Assembly: GCA_005502925.1 (NCBI GenBank)
Contig: SCPD01000006.1
Location: forward strand, 186,001 to 250,000
DNA: 64,000 bases
Origin: Rhizobiales bacterium Y(2018)
GTDB lineage: Bacteria > Pseudomonadota > Alphaproteobacteria > Rhizobiales > Aestuariivirgaceae
Direction: 5' to 3'
Position 1 is the first letter of the stretch, and every line of letters begins with the position of its first letter. The translations under genes were made by a program, and so were the position numbers. Below the pieces are notes generated by a model. It saw nothing but the letters and a program-made list of their open reading frames with translations. It had not been told where the DNA came from and searched no databases. Shown piece by piece: positions 1 to 8,973 of this stretch.

Positions 1-2
1 CC

Positions 3-710
3 GCGCATCTGCGGGACCTGGGCGTCGATCTCTCCGGCGTGGAAATCCGCGCGAACGAGAAATCCGGCCACAGCTTCAACTTTTTCGACGCGGAAAACCG
101 CAGCTTCTGCGTGTCGCATCTGGGTGTCGCCGCGCAGCAGGACGATTGGCGCATTCCGGAAGCGGCCATCACGAGCGCCAAGGCGCTGGTGGTGAGCGAG
201 ATGTTCAGTCCCTACACGCTCGCCGCCATCGAGGCGGCGAAGCGCGCCGGCCGACTCACGGCGATCAACGGCATGGTGGCGACAGCCGGCGAGCTTGCTT
301 CGCGCTTTCTCGCCGCCGCCGATGTGCTGATCTTGAGCCGGGGCGAAGCCGCCGACCTCGTCAGTCGACTTGCGCTGGGCTCGGCCGACAGGCTTCTCGA
401 CTTAGGACCGCGTCTTGTCGTGGTGACGGAAGGCAGCAAGGGCAGCCGCTGGTATCAGGCGCAAGGCGAAATCCACCTGCCGGCGGTGAAAACCGACCAT
501 TTCGTCGATTCGACCGGTGCCGGCGACAGTTACGCCGCGTCGGTCATGTGCGGCCTCGTGCGCGGCTGGCCGGTGGAGCAGACCGGCAAATTCGCGGCGA
601 CCGTCGCGAGCTTCGTGGTCGAGGCCTGGGGCTGCCAGACCAATCTGCCCGACATGGACCAGGTGGCCGAGCGCTACCGCAATTTCTTCAAGGAGGCACT
701 GATCCGATGA
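3..710 (+). CDS. PfkB-family carbohydrate kinase (5' partial)
   Basis: C-terminal 235 residues of a ribokinase/PfkB-type sugar or nucleoside kinase; the reading frame is open to the window edge, so the N-terminus is missing. The diagnostic signature DSTGAGDSYAASVMCGLV near the C-terminus contains the anion hole and catalytic Asp (GAGD) that phosphorylates a substrate hydroxyl with ATP. The segment LVVVTEGSKGS just before it is the usual beta-strand and loop of the nucleotide site. Its TGA overlaps the ATG of the amidohydrolase (ATGA at 707-710), so the two are translationally coupled. The substrate cannot be told from the sequence; the neighbouring carbohydrate importer makes a sugar or sugar derivative likely. 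Confidence 0.9.
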   Translation, partial: AHLRDLGVDLSGVEIRANEKSGHSFNFFDAENRSFCVSHLGVAAQQDDWRIPEAAITSAKALVVSEMFSPYTLAAIEAAKRAGRLTAINGMVATAGELASRFLAAADVLILSRGEAADLVSRLALGSADRLLDLGPRLVVVTEGSKGSRWYQAQGEIHLPAVKTDHFVDSTGAGDSYAASVMCGLVRGWPVEQTGKFAATVASFVVEAWGCQTNLPDMDQVAERYRNFFKEALIR

Positions 711-1507
711 AGGTCATCGACTCTCATATGCATTACGGCACCGACGCCAATGTGGCGGCGCATACTTGCGTGCCCTATCTGGTGAACGGCCAGCCCGACA
801 GCGTCATCAGGCTGCTCGACGAACAGAATGCCTCGCATGGAGTGCTCTTCCCGCATGACCGGCGCATGAGCCCGCCCTGGGACTGCGATTACGACAAGGC
901 GAACGCGCTGGTCGGCGAGGCGGCCCGCAAATATCCCGACCGCATCGTCGGCGTGGCGCGCATCGATCCGACTTTCGGCGCCCAGCATACGCAGGCGCTG
1001 ATCGACCGTTATGTCGGAGAATGGAACTGCCGCGGCCTCAAGCTCGTCGCCGGCTACGACTTCTACCGGCCGAACGACATGAAAGTGATGGGGCCGATGC
1101 TCGACAAGGCCGAGCAATATGGCCTCACCGTGTTGTTCCACTCGGGCGACGCGCCCCGCGATCTGCCCTATCTGCAGGCGCAGGCGGCCAAGGCATATCC
1201 CAAAGTGCAGTTCGTGCTCGCCCATATCGGCATGCACGCCTTCCTGTGGGAATGCATCCTCGCCTGCCAGGAATATCCCAATATCAGCGTCGACATGTCC
1301 CAGGCCTTCGCCTTCGACATCATGACCTTCATCAAGAATGTCTCGGCCGACCGGCTGCAATATGGCTCCGACGTTCCCTATCAGTCGACGAAGATCGAGC
1401 AATTGAAGCTCCGTGAGATCGGCCTCAGCGATGCCGATCTCGAAAAGGTCTTCTGGCGCAACGCCGCCCGCGTCTGGGGCATCGACCGGACCGACAATCA
1501 ATCATGA
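707..1507 (+). CDS. amidohydrolase family (TIM-barrel metal-dependent hydrolase)
   Basis: 266 aa. Begins MKVIDSHMHYG, the HxH metal ligands on beta-strand 1 of the amidohydrolase-2 fold. Further strand ends carry FVLAHIGMH (His ligand region) and YGSDVPY (catalytic Asp in GSD). The fold covers hydrolases and decarboxylases such as 2-pyrone-4,6-dicarboxylate lactonase and ACMS decarboxylase, so the reaction could be lactone hydrolysis or decarboxylation. It is coupled on both sides by ATGA overlaps, to the PfkB kinase upstream and the BtpA-like gene downstream, and probably acts on the same imported compound. Cytosolic, no signal peptide. Confidence 0.88.
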   Translation: MKVIDSHMHYGTDANVAAHTCVPYLVNGQPDSVIRLLDEQNASHGVLFPHDRRMSPPWDCDYDKANALVGEAARKYPDRIVGVARIDPTFGAQHTQALIDRYVGEWNCRGLKLVAGYDFYRPNDMKVMGPMLDKAEQYGLTVLFHSGDAPRDLPYLQAQAAKAYPKVQFVLAHIGMHAFLWECILACQEYPNISVDMSQAFAFDIMTFIKNVSADRLQYGSDVPYQSTKIEQLKLREIGLSDADLEKVFWRNAARVWGIDRTDNQS

Positions 1508-2367
1508 ACCCGCAGATCAGGACGACAACCATGCTCGATCAACCGCCCGCCAGCTCCAATCCCTTGCGCCAGCTCTTTTCGGTGAACAAACCGATCATCG
1601 GCATGGTCCATGTGAAGCCACTGCCCGGCTCGCCGCGTGCCAAGGCGGTCGATCTCGAGGCCGTCTATGAGGCTGCGGTGGAAGAAGCGTTGAGGCTCGT
1701 CAAAGGCGGCGTCGACGGTCTCCTGCTCGAGAATGCCGGCGACATTCCGTTCCTCAAGCCCGAGGACATCGGCTACGAGACGGTGGGCGCCATGTCGGTC
1801 GTCGGCGATCGCATCCGCAAGGAGACGCGCGTTCCCTTAGGGTTCAATATCGTCGCCAATGCGGCGCGCGCCTCGCTCGCCTGCGCCCGCAGCTCAAATG
1901 CCGATTTCGTGCGCGTCAATCAGTGGGCCAATGCCTATGTGGCCAATGAAGGCATCATCGAGGGTGCCGCGCCGCGCGCTCTGCGCTACCGCAGCGCCAT
2001 CGGCGGTGACAATATTCTCGTGTTCGCCGATGTGCATGTGAAGCACGGCAGCCACGCCATTGTCGGCGACCGCGATCTTTCCGAGCAGACGCGCGATGTC
2101 GAATTTTTCGGCGCCGATGTGCTGATCGCCACCGGCAACCGCACCGGCCATGCCGCCGAGGTCGAGGAGATCGAAGGCATCCGCAAGGGCGCGACGCGGC
2201 CGATCCTGGTCGGCAGCGGCATCACCCCCGACACGGCGGAAACCCTGCTCACCGCGGCGGACGGCGCCATCGTCGGCAGCTGGTTCAAGGACACCAACAA
2301 TATGTGGGGCGTCGTGGTGCCCGACAAAGTGTCCCGCCTCATGGAGAAGGTGCAGCGCTTCAGATAG
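1504..2367 (+). CDS. BtpA/SgcQ family TIM-barrel protein
   Basis: 287 aa. Family hallmarks are GMVHVKPLPGSP near the N-terminus, GVDGLLLENAGDIPF, and VNQWANAYVANEGIIEG in the middle, with a C-terminal phosphate-binding-like VGSGITPDT and DGAIVGSWFK. BtpA was named for a photosystem I biogenesis role in cyanobacteria, but in proteobacteria the family (including SgcQ) usually sits in sugar operons and is thought to be an enzyme on a phosphosugar; that is inference. The start at 1504 overlaps the amidohydrolase stop (ATGA); a second ATG at 1531 is possible. The putative phosphate-binding C-terminus fits a substrate phosphorylated by the PfkB kinase upstream. Confidence 0.85.
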   Translation: MNPQIRTTTMLDQPPASSNPLRQLFSVNKPIIGMVHVKPLPGSPRAKAVDLEAVYEAAVEEALRLVKGGVDGLLLENAGDIPFLKPEDIGYETVGAMSVVGDRIRKETRVPLGFNIVANAARASLACARSSNADFVRVNQWANAYVANEGIIEGAAPRALRYRSAIGGDNILVFADVHVKHGSHAIVGDRDLSEQTRDVEFFGADVLIATGNRTGHAAEVEEIEGIRKGATRPILVGSGITPDTAETLLTAADGAIVGSWFKDTNNMWGVVVPDKVSRLMEKVQRFR

Positions 2368-2401
2368 CGCTGTCTTTATTTCATCTTTCAGCGAGGATCA
2401 T

Positions 2402-3466
2402 ATGGCGTCGGTCGTGATCGATAACGTTCGCAAGGCCTTCGGGCAGGTCGAGGTCATCAAGGGCGTTTCGCTCGATATCGCCGAGGGTGAGTTCGTGGCG
2501 CTCGTCGGTCCCTCGGGCTGCGGAAAGTCAACGCTGCTGCGGATGATCGCCGGTCTCGAAGCCGTCTCCGACGGCGAGATCCGGATCGGTGATCGCGTCG
2601 TCAATGACATCGAGCCGAAGGACCGCGATGTCGCGATGGTGTTCCAGAGCTATGCGCTCTATCCGCATATGACGGTCGCGGAAAATTTGAGCTTCGCGCT
2701 CCGCCTCAAGAAGACGGCCCGGGACAAGGTCGACAGCCGCGTGGATCATGCGGCGCGGATGCTGGGCCTTGCCGATCTGCTGCAGCGGCTGCCGCGCCAG
2801 CTGTCCGGCGGTCAGCGGCAGCGTGTCGCCATGGGGCGCGCGCTGGTCCGCAACCCGCAAGTGTTCCTGTTCGATGAGCCTTTGTCCAATCTCGACGCCA
2901 AATTACGCGTCCAGATGCGGGCCGAGATCAAGAAGCTGCATCAGAGCCTCAAAGTGACGACCGTCTATGTCACCCATGACCAGATGGAGGCGATGACGCT
3001 GGCCGATCGTGTTGTGGTGTTGCAAGGCGGCGTGATAGAGCAGGCTGGGCGGCCGCTCGATCTCTATGATCGTCCGGCCAATGCCTTCGTCGCCGGCTTC
3101 ATCGGTTCGCCGGCGATGAATCTCCTGTCCGGCCGCATCTCCGCCGATGGCGCCGATTTCGAATTTTCACCGCAGACGAAACTGTCGCTGCCGGAGCCGC
3201 TCAGGCCCTTCGCCGGCCGGCCAGTCACCTTGGGCGTCCGCCCCGAGCATCTCAACGTCGCCAAGGATGCAAAAGGAGCGCCGGCAAAGGCGCTCGTCAT
3301 CGAGCCCACCGGGGCCGAGACGCATGCCGTGCTCGATCTCGGCGGCCGGGAGCTGACGACCGTTTTTCGAGAGCGTATTCCGATTGCGCCTGGCGAAATC
3401 GTCGCCATGTCGATCGCACCCGGCGCCGTGCATCTCTTCGATCCGGCTTCGGGTCAGCGAATCTGA
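2402..3466 (+). CDS. ABC transporter ATP-binding protein, MalK/UgpC type
   Basis: 354 aa. Walker [10 protein letters not shown] at residues 36-44, Q-loop in [11 protein letters not shown], signature LSGGQ at 134-138, Walker B VFLFDEP at 154-160, H-loop YVTHDQ, and a C-terminal regulatory/TOBE region with GVRPEHL, typical of carbohydrate importers (CUT1). It starts 34 nt after the BtpA-like gene, with GAGG 6 nt before the ATG. It is a clear paralogue of the ATPase at 7398-8474, and the importer genes lie between them, so it is either a second energizer of the same importer or serves another one. It converges with the minus-strand gene ending at 3470. Confidence 0.93.
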   Translation: MASVVIDNVRKAFGQVEVIKGVSLDIAEGEFVALVGPSGCGKSTLLRMIAGLEAVSDGEIRIGDRVVNDIEPKDRDVAMVFQSYALYPHMTVAENLSFALRLKKTARDKVDSRVDHAARMLGLADLLQRLPRQLSGGQRQRVAMGRALVRNPQVFLFDEPLSNLDAKLRVQMRAEIKKLHQSLKVTTVYVTHDQMEAMTLADRVVVLQGGVIEQAGRPLDLYDRPANAFVAGFIGSPAMNLLSGRISADGADFEFSPQTKLSLPEPLRPFAGRPVTLGVRPEHLNVAKDAKGAPAKALVIEPTGAETHAVLDLGGRELTTVFRERIPIAPGEIVAMSIAPGAVHLFDPASGQRI

Positions 3467-3469
3467 GGT

Positions 3470-4024
3470 CTATTGCGTGCCGATATCGATCGAGTCGAGG
3501 GTCAGAAGTACTGAATCCGCCTTCGACTGCCGCCTCACCGTCAGTGTGGCGCCGATCACGAAAGGATCGGGAAGCCGGCCGCCGACCGTGTCGACTGTGA
3601 GGGTCCGATAGACTTCCTCGGAGGTCGGCTTGCCGCTTTCCCACGTATAGGTCTGCTCGGTATTTCCGACCGTGACCTTGAGCTCGGTCGAGCCGTTGCC
3701 GATGGTCGTCACATGGCCGCGAATATCCGCGTTGAATTTCTGAATGGGCAAAGACGATGGCTGGCTCAGCGCGAAGTGGCGCTTGAAAACGATCTCCGTC
3801 CCTTCCTTCTCGCCATCTGCTTGCGTCACGAGGCGATCGAACAGGATGGATACGCTCGCCCCGTCCGGGCTCTCGCCCACCGCCCAGGATTTCGGCACCT
3901 CGGGCGCGCCGTCCTCGGCCAGGAGGTCGCCCCAGACCAAACGCGGTATGTCGGCGGCTAAGGCATTCGTCCCGTGACAGAGGGCGAAGCCTATCAGCAT
4001 CGTCACAAAATTGCGTCTCTCCAT
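3470..4024 (-). CDS. exported protein of unknown function
   Basis: 184 aa; I do not recognise the family. The start is set by AAGGAG 8 nt upstream of the ATG at 4024; longer in-frame extensions up to 4258 lack an SD and look non-coding. The N-terminus MERRNFVTMLIGFALCHGTNALAA is a signal peptide with likely cleavage after ALA or LAA. The mature part is rich in beta-type sequence (ITFK/VTVGN/LTVRR alternation) and contains no Cys, so a small periplasmic beta-sandwich is plausible. It is divergent from the binding-protein gene at 4271 and its 3' end lies 3 nt from the ATPase gene's 3' end. Confidence 0.7.
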   Translation of the reverse strand: MERRNFVTMLIGFALCHGTNALAADIPRLVWGDLLAEDGAPEVPKSWAVGESPDGASVSILFDRLVTQADGEKEGTEIVFKRHFALSQPSSLPIQKFNADIRGHVTTIGNGSTELKVTVGNTEQTYTWESGKPTSEEVYRTLTVDTVGGRLPDPFVIGATLTVRRQSKADSVLLTLDSIDIGTQ

Positions 4025-4106
4025 CAGGGTGCGCTCCTTGGCTCGCAGAAGGCTCCCATATGTCGAGCGAATAGACAATGCCCTGAGGTAAGGCAAGAGT
4101 GGACGA

Positions 4107-4134
4107 TTGACTTTGATCAAATGATCTTTATATT
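4107..4134 (+). promoter_or_regulatory. sigma-70-type promoter with embedded palindromic operator
   Basis: TTGACT (4107-4112) and TATATT (4129-4134) are separated by 16 nt, in an AT-rich stretch of otherwise GC-rich DNA, 137 nt before the binding-protein ATG. The perfect palindrome TTTGATCAAA (4112-4121) sits between the two hexamers, the classic place for repression by steric blockage. The same palindrome is found at 10503-10512 in front of the operon that encodes a GntR/FCD regulator, which is the likely ligand. Confidence 0.65.
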
Positions 4135-4172
4135 TTTTGACCAAGAAGGAACCGAGCAACCGTCTCGGCGCC

Positions 4173-4189
4173 GGGGAGAAGCCAAAAAT
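4173..4189 (+). repeat. 17-mer shared with 10532-10548
   Basis: GGGGAGAAGCCAAAAAT occurs here and, exactly and in the same orientation, at 10532-10548. In both places it lies on the same side of a TTTGATCAAA palindrome, 51 nt away here and 19 nt away there; the 32-nt difference is about three helical turns. It may be a second protein-binding element of the same control circuit. Function unknown. Confidence 0.55.
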
Positions 4190-4270
4190 CGGTCGGGTAA
4201 CGGCCAAGCGCCGTGACCTGCCCGCCAAGAATTCGAACGCCATTCGTTCGAAAACCACAGGGAGGATTCA

Positions 4271-5533
4271 ATGATCAGGAAGATGCTGCTTGCCGCGACC
4301 TTGTTGGGCGGATTCTGGGCCGGCCAGGCCCAGGCCGACACGACGCTGCGGTTCGTCCAGACCAATACCAGCGACGAGTCGCTGGCCGTCCTCAATGGGC
4401 TGATCAAGAAGTTCGAGGCGGAGAATCCCGGCGTCAAGGTCGAGTTCATCTCGATCCCCTGGGACAATTCCTTCGAGAAATTCGCCACGATGGTCGCCGC
4501 CGGCGACATCCCCGATGTGGCGGAGATGCCGGACAATTGGGTGGCGCTCTACGCCAATGCCGGACATCTCGAGAATCTCGAGCCTTATCTCGCAAAGTGG
4601 GAACATACGAAGGATCTCAACAGCCGCGCACTGGAGCTCGCCCGCAAGGTCAAGGATACGGCCTATGTCATTCCCTACGGCTTCTTCGTGAAATCTCTGT
4701 TCTATAACAAGAAGCTGTTCGCCGAAGCCGGTGTCGCCGGGCCGCCCAAGACGGTCGACGAATTCATGGAAGCGGCGAAGAAGGTGTCGGCGCTGCCCGG
4801 CAAATTCGGCTATTGCCTGCGCGGTGGTTCGGGCAGCTTCAATGGCTGGGCGATGATGGGGGCCGCCGCCAACGGCGACAACACCTTCTTCGACAAGGAC
4901 GGAAAATCAACCTTGAGCGAACCCGGCTGGATCGCGGGCTTCCAGAACCTGATCGACATCTACAAGAACGGCTGGGCGCCGAAGGACGCCGTCAACTGGG
5001 GCTACAAGGAAACCGTCGCCGGCTTCTATACCGGAACCTGCGCCATGCTCGACCAGGACGCCGATGCGCTGGCGCCGATGGCCGAACATATGGGCGCCGA
5101 TGATTTCGGCGTCGTGCCGATGCCGAAAGGCAAGGACGGCAAGGCCTTCCCGGTGCTGAGCTACGGGGCCTGGGGCATCATGGCGAAAAGCCAGAATAAG
5201 GAGCTCGCCTGGAAATTCCTGACCATGATCGACAGTCCGGAGGCCGATCCGGCCTGGACGAAGGCGGTCGGCGCGCTGCCCATCTATACCAGTGCCGAGA
5301 AGGATCCGGGCTATGCGGATCCCAAATACCGCGCCTGGTTCGACACGCTCGCCGACAAGGACACCACGCCCACCGTCACGCCAGCCTATCTGCCGGAATA
5401 TGGTCTCTTCGCCGGTTCGACCGCGGTGAAGCTCGGTCAGCAGGCGCTGCTCGGCCAGATCACGGCCGAGGATCTCGGCAAGCAATGGGCGGAGCATCTG
5501 ACCAAGGCACAGCAGAAATATCTCGCGAAGTAG
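4271..5533 (+). CDS. extracellular solute-binding protein, family 1 (carbohydrate ABC importer)
   Basis: 420 aa periplasmic receptor. Signal peptide MIRKMLLAATLLGGFWAGQA, cleaved around residue 22 (QAQA/DTT). The mature protein shows the family-1 pattern: FEAENPGVKVEFISIPW, then AAGDIPDVAEMPDNW, a hinge region with YGFFVKSLFYNKKLF, and SYGAWGIMAKSQNKELAWKF. GGGAGGA precedes the ATG by 5 nt. Followed by a hairpin (5552-5579) and two permease genes, it delivers its ligand to the MalF/MalG-like pair. The ligand is probably a sugar, polyol or glycoside, judged from the CUT1 context. Confidence 0.93.
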   Translation: MIRKMLLAATLLGGFWAGQAQADTTLRFVQTNTSDESLAVLNGLIKKFEAENPGVKVEFISIPWDNSFEKFATMVAAGDIPDVAEMPDNWVALYANAGHLENLEPYLAKWEHTKDLNSRALELARKVKDTAYVIPYGFFVKSLFYNKKLFAEAGVAGPPKTVDEFMEAAKKVSALPGKFGYCLRGGSGSFNGWAMMGAAANGDNTFFDKDGKSTLSEPGWIAGFQNLIDIYKNGWAPKDAVNWGYKETVAGFYTGTCAMLDQDADALAPMAEHMGADDFGVVPMPKGKDGKAFPVLSYGAWGIMAKSQNKELAWKFLTMIDSPEADPAWTKAVGALPIYTSAEKDPGYADPKYRAWFDTLADKDTTPTVTPAYLPEYGLFAGSTAVKLGQQALLGQITAEDLGKQWAEHLTKAQQKYLAK

Positions 5534-5551
5534 TCACAGGCGATCCACGAA

Positions 5552-5579
5552 GGCGGTGATGTCTCAATGCATCACCGCC
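5552..5579 (+). other. intergenic hairpin between binding-protein and permease genes
   Basis: Arms GGCGGTGATG (5552-5561) and CATCACCGCC (5570-5579) are perfectly complementary with an 8-nt loop and no following T-run. Such stems after a binding-protein gene commonly protect the upstream mRNA or attenuate readthrough, giving more receptor than permease. That role is inferred from position. Confidence 0.6.
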
Positions 5580-5605
5580 ATCGCGGATGAACAACAGGGC
5601 CGGGC

Positions 5606-6526
5606 ATGAGCGCGACTGTTTCCTTACCCACCGGTGGTCGCGCGCGGCGGCGGCTCTTGATGTTCGAGCCCTATCTCTACAGCGCCCCCGCGTTGCTGCT
5701 CGTCGCCGCCACGACGCTGGTTCCGATCGTCATCGGCATCTCCTATGCCTTCCGCAACATCATGCTGCTCGATCCGACATCGGGTGGCTTTGTCGGGCTC
5801 GACAATTTCCGAGAGCTGCTGCGCGATGCGAGCTTCTGGAACGCGCTGAAGAATACCGTCGTCTGGACGGCGAGCTGCGTCGGCTTCCAGTTCCTGTTCG
5901 GTCTGATCCTGGCGCTGATGCTCAACCGTCCTTTCCCCGGCCGCGCGCTCATCCAGGCCACCATCTTTCTGCCCTGGGCCATTCCGACCTTTCTCGTGGG
6001 CATGAACTGGTCGTGGCTCCTCAATCCGGCGATCGGGCCTCTGCCGCATTGGGCCTATGCGCTCGGCCTCATGAATGCACCCGACAATATTCTCTCCGAT
6101 CCCGACTATGCTCTATGGGGGCCGATCTTCGCCGGCATCTGGTGGGGCACACCGTTCTTCGCCATCACGCTCCTGGCGGCGCTGCAGTCGATCCCGCGCG
6201 AGATCTATGAAGCCGCCGAAATCGACGGCGCCGGCGGTCTCGAACGCTTCCGCTCGATCACGCTGCCTTTCCTGGCGCCCACCATGGTGATCACCGTCCT
6301 GCTGCGCACCATATGGGTCGCCAATTCGCCGGAGCTCATCGTCGTCATGACCAAAGGGGGGCCGGCCGATGCCTCGCAGATCGTCGCCAGCTATGTCTTC
6401 ACCCAGGCCTATCAAGGGCTGAATTTCGGCTATGCCTCGGCGGTCGCGACCGCGCTGGTGCTGCTGCTGCTCATTTACGCATTCCTGCTGATCGCGATCC
6501 GGCAGGCGATGCTGGGCCGCAGGTGA
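5606..6526 (+). CDS. carbohydrate ABC transporter permease, MalF/UgpA type
   Basis: 306 aa inner-membrane protein with about six hydrophobic segments, the first at residues ~22-45 (PALLLVAATTLVPIVIGISY). The EAA loop that docks on the ATPase is EIYEAAEIDGAGGLERFRSI near residue 195-215. It forms a heterodimer with the permease encoded at 6537. The start has only weak SD complementarity (GGGC before the ATG). The gene lies in the importer operon with the hairpin 5552-5579 just upstream. Confidence 0.92.
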   Translation: MSATVSLPTGGRARRRLLMFEPYLYSAPALLLVAATTLVPIVIGISYAFRNIMLLDPTSGGFVGLDNFRELLRDASFWNALKNTVVWTASCVGFQFLFGLILALMLNRPFPGRALIQATIFLPWAIPTFLVGMNWSWLLNPAIGPLPHWAYALGLMNAPDNILSDPDYALWGPIFAGIWWGTPFFAITLLAALQSIPREIYEAAEIDGAGGLERFRSITLPFLAPTMVITVLLRTIWVANSPELIVVMTKGGPADASQIVASYVFTQAYQGLNFGYASAVATALVLLLLIYAFLLIAIRQAMLGRR

Positions 6527-6536
6527 GGCAGGGCAG

Positions 6537-7379
6537 ATGCGCGGTTCACCACGAGTCCGACTGGTCAAATGGAGCCTTCACTATGGCGTGCTCCTCCTGT
6601 TCGTCGTAGCGGCGCTGTTTCCGCTCTACTGGCTGGTGAAGATTTCGCTCACCCCCAATGACAGCCTCTACACGCACAGCATCGATCTGTGGCCGGCGAC
6701 GATCAGCCTGGAACATTACGCCACGGTGATCGGCAACAGCGACTTCCTGCTGTTCTTCCGCAATTCGGTCATCGTTTCCGGCGTCACCGCGATCGCCTCG
6801 ACGTTGCTCGCGGCGGCTTCGGGTTATGCCTTCTCGCGCTTCGTCTTCCGCGGGCGGTACTGGATCGTCGGTGTCATGCTCGTCACCCAGATGTTTCCGC
6901 TGGTGATCGTGATCACGCCCATCTTCAGCATCTTCGGGCCGCTCGGACTCACCAACAGTCTTATGGGCCTCATCATCATCTACACCGCCTTCAACATTCC
7001 CTTCGCCACCTTCCTGATGCAGTCCTTCTTCGACGGCATTCCGAAGGAGCTGGAAGAGGCGGCGATGATCGACGGCGCGACGCGTTTCAAGGCACTGCTC
7101 CAGATCATCGCGCCGCTGACCTTGCCCGGCATTGCCGCGACGATGGGCTTCTGCTTCACCGGTGCCTGGGGCGAGATCCTGTTCGCACTGCTCCTCAATT
7201 CGGCGGCCTCGACCAGCACCTTCCCGGTCGGGCTTCTTCTCTACTCGACCCGCGCAACGATCGAGTTCGGGCCGATGATGGCGGCGGGCGTTCTGGCGCT
7301 GCTGCCGGTCTGCATCTTCTTCTTCCTCATCCAGCGCTATCTCGTGCAGGGCCTGACGGCCGGTGCGGTGAAGGGCTGA
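6537..7379 (+). CDS. carbohydrate ABC transporter permease, MalG/UgpE type
   Basis: 280 aa. Six predicted membrane spans, beginning YGVLLLFVVAALFPLYWLV. The EAA loop is ELEEAAMIDGATRFKALLQI near residues 170-190. The periplasmic segment after TM1 (LTPNDSLYTHSIDLWPATIS) is typical of MalG-like subunits. It starts 10 nt after its MalF-like partner, with GGCAG upstream, and is followed after 18 nt by the ATPase gene. Confidence 0.92.
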   Translation: MRGSPRVRLVKWSLHYGVLLLFVVAALFPLYWLVKISLTPNDSLYTHSIDLWPATISLEHYATVIGNSDFLLFFRNSVIVSGVTAIASTLLAAASGYAFSRFVFRGRYWIVGVMLVTQMFPLVIVITPIFSIFGPLGLTNSLMGLIIIYTAFNIPFATFLMQSFFDGIPKELEEAAMIDGATRFKALLQIIAPLTLPGIAATMGFCFTGAWGEILFALLLNSAASTSTFPVGLLLYSTRATIEFGPMMAAGVLALLPVCIFFFLIQRYLVQGLTAGAVKG

Positions 7380-7397
7380 AACAACGGGTTACCGGCC

Positions 7398-8474
7398 ATG
7401 GCCTCGATCGACATCAAGAATGTGCGGAAGGATTTCGGTCCCGTTTCGGTTCTGAAGGGCGTCGACCTCGCCATCGCGTCGGGAGAATTCGCGGTGCTGG
7501 TCGGACCCTCGGGCTGCGGCAAGTCGACCTTGCTGCGCCTCATCGCCGGGCTCGAGGACGCGTCATCGGGCGAAATCCATATCGGCGGCCGCCGTGTCGA
7601 CGACCTGCCGCCGCGCGACCGCGACATCGCCATGGTGTTCCAGTCCTATGCGCTCTATCCGCATATGAACGTCAGGGACAATATGGGCTACAGCCTGAGG
7701 CTCAAGCGTACGCCCCAGGCACGTATCGCGGAGATTGTCGGCCGAGCCGGCGCCAAGCTCGGTCTAGAAGCGCTGGGGGAGCGCAAGCCGCGCGAGCTGT
7801 CCGGCGGTCAGCGCCAGCGTGTCGCCATGGGGCGCGCCATCGTGCGCAACCCGAAAGCCTTTCTGTTCGACGAACCGCTGTCCAATCTCGATGCCCGCAT
7901 GCGCGAGCAGATGCGCTTCGAGATCCGCAAGCTGCATCGCGATCTTGGCGCCACATCGGTCTATGTCACGCATGATCAGATCGAGGCCATGACCATGGCC
8001 GATCGCATCGTTGCGATGAATGCCGGCATCATCCAGCAAGTGGGAACGCCGCTCGAGCTCTATGACGATCCGGCCAATGTCTTCGTGGCGGGTTTCATCG
8101 GTTCGCCGGCAATGAATTTCCTCAGTGGCGAGGCGCGCCGCGGCGAGACGGGCGTGGCGCTCAGCGTCGGCGGCAAAGCATTCTGTACGCTCTCGCAGGC
8201 CGTGGCCGTGCCGGAAGACGGCCGGGTCACGATCGGTATCAGGCCGGAGCGCATCCGCATCGGTGTCGGCGCGGGACAGGTGGTGGAGGCTGCCGCCGAT
8301 CTCGTCGAGACGACCGGTGCCGCCAGCGTCGTCCATGTCGATCTCGCCGGCCAGGCGATGAAGATCTTCACGACGGAACGGCTGCAGCTCACACAGGGCC
8401 AGCGAATACCGCTGGCGATCGATGCCAAGGATGTCTGCCTTTTCGATCCCGCCGGCGGAGGTCGCCTGCGCTAA
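7398..8474 (+). CDS. ABC transporter ATP-binding protein, MalK/UgpC type
   Basis: 358 aa. Walker [10 protein letters not shown] (36-44), signature LSGGQ (134-138), Walker B AFLFDEP (~154-160), H-loop YVTHDQ, then a TOBE-type C-terminal region with GIRPERI. It is the dedicated ATPase of the importer 4271-7379, being last in that operon. Very similar to the ATPase at 2402-3466 over the first 240 residues (shared MASxxIxNVRKxFG, [18 protein letters not shown]), which indicates an old duplication. Transcription ends in the palindromic element at 8473-8574. Confidence 0.93.
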   Translation: MASIDIKNVRKDFGPVSVLKGVDLAIASGEFAVLVGPSGCGKSTLLRLIAGLEDASSGEIHIGGRRVDDLPPRDRDIAMVFQSYALYPHMNVRDNMGYSLRLKRTPQARIAEIVGRAGAKLGLEALGERKPRELSGGQRQRVAMGRAIVRNPKAFLFDEPLSNLDARMREQMRFEIRKLHRDLGATSVYVTHDQIEAMTMADRIVAMNAGIIQQVGTPLELYDDPANVFVAGFIGSPAMNFLSGEARRGETGVALSVGGKAFCTLSQAVAVPEDGRVTIGIRPERIRIGVGAGQVVEAAADLVETTGAASVVHVDLAGQAMKIFTTERLQLTQGQRIPLAIDAKDVCLFDPAGGGRLR

Positions 8475-8574
8475 AGCATGATCCGGAAAAGTGCGTAGCG
8501 GTTTTCCGGTAAAATCATGCGCAAATAAGAAGCTAAAGCGTGATGGCGACTCTTCCTAGAGCCATCTCGCTTTA
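8473..8574. repeat. palindromic intergenic element between convergent genes
   Basis: Two inverted repeats in tandem. The first has arms GCATGATCCGGAAAA (8476-8490) and TTTTCCGGTAAAATCATGC (8502-8520), imperfect by small bulges. The second has TAAAGCGTGATGGC (8534-8547) and GCCATCTCGCTTTA (8561-8574), one mismatch. The first resembles the GCATGAT...CGGAAAAG...TTTTCCG...ATCATGC element scattered between genes in many Hyphomicrobiales. Here it fills the gap between the ATPase and VOC genes and can act as a two-way terminator; its last arm contains the VOC stop codon. Confidence 0.7.
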
Positions 8575-8973
8575 ATCGCGGCGGTTGAAGCGGAAGAACT
8601 CCACGGTGTAGCCGCCCGGATCGCTGAGCATGAAACCGGTGATCATCTTCTCGGCCGCCGCGGCGAAATCGGGGTGAGACTGGAGAGCGACGCCACGGGT
8701 CTTCACCCGCTCATACCAATCCTCGAGATCGGGCGTCTCCATGCTGAGCATGACGCTCTTCTGATCGAGCGCCTTGTGATGTCCCCGCGCTTCATCCACG
8801 AGGCCGACATAAGAATGATCGGTCAGCTGGAAGAACTTCACCCAGCCCTTGTCAAAAGTTTTGCGGAAGCCCAGCGTTTCGCCATAGAAGCGTTCCGGCG
8901 GTGCCAGGTCCTTGTAATAGAAGAACGTCACCTGGGCGGAAACGGGGAGTGCATCGGCGCCGGCTTCAGCCAT
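8572..8973 (-). CDS. VOC (glyoxalase/bleomycin-resistance/dioxygenase) family protein
   Basis: 133 aa, one VOC domain of two beta-alpha-beta-beta-beta modules. FYYKDLAPPERFYGETLGF is the usual first-strand and helix motif, and GFMLSDPGGYTVEFFRF the C-terminal metal-ligand strand (Glu in VEFF). Last of four co-directional genes; its start overlaps the RidA-family gene by 8 nt. VOC proteins bind a divalent metal and act as isomerases, lyases or dioxygenases; which one cannot be said. Confidence 0.85.
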   Translation of the reverse strand: MAEAGADALPVSAQVTFFYYKDLAPPERFYGETLGFRKTFDKGWVKFFQLTDHSYVGLVDEARGHHKALDQKSVMLSMETPDLEDWYERVKTRGVALQSHPDFAAAAEKMITGFMLSDPGGYTVEFFRFNRRD

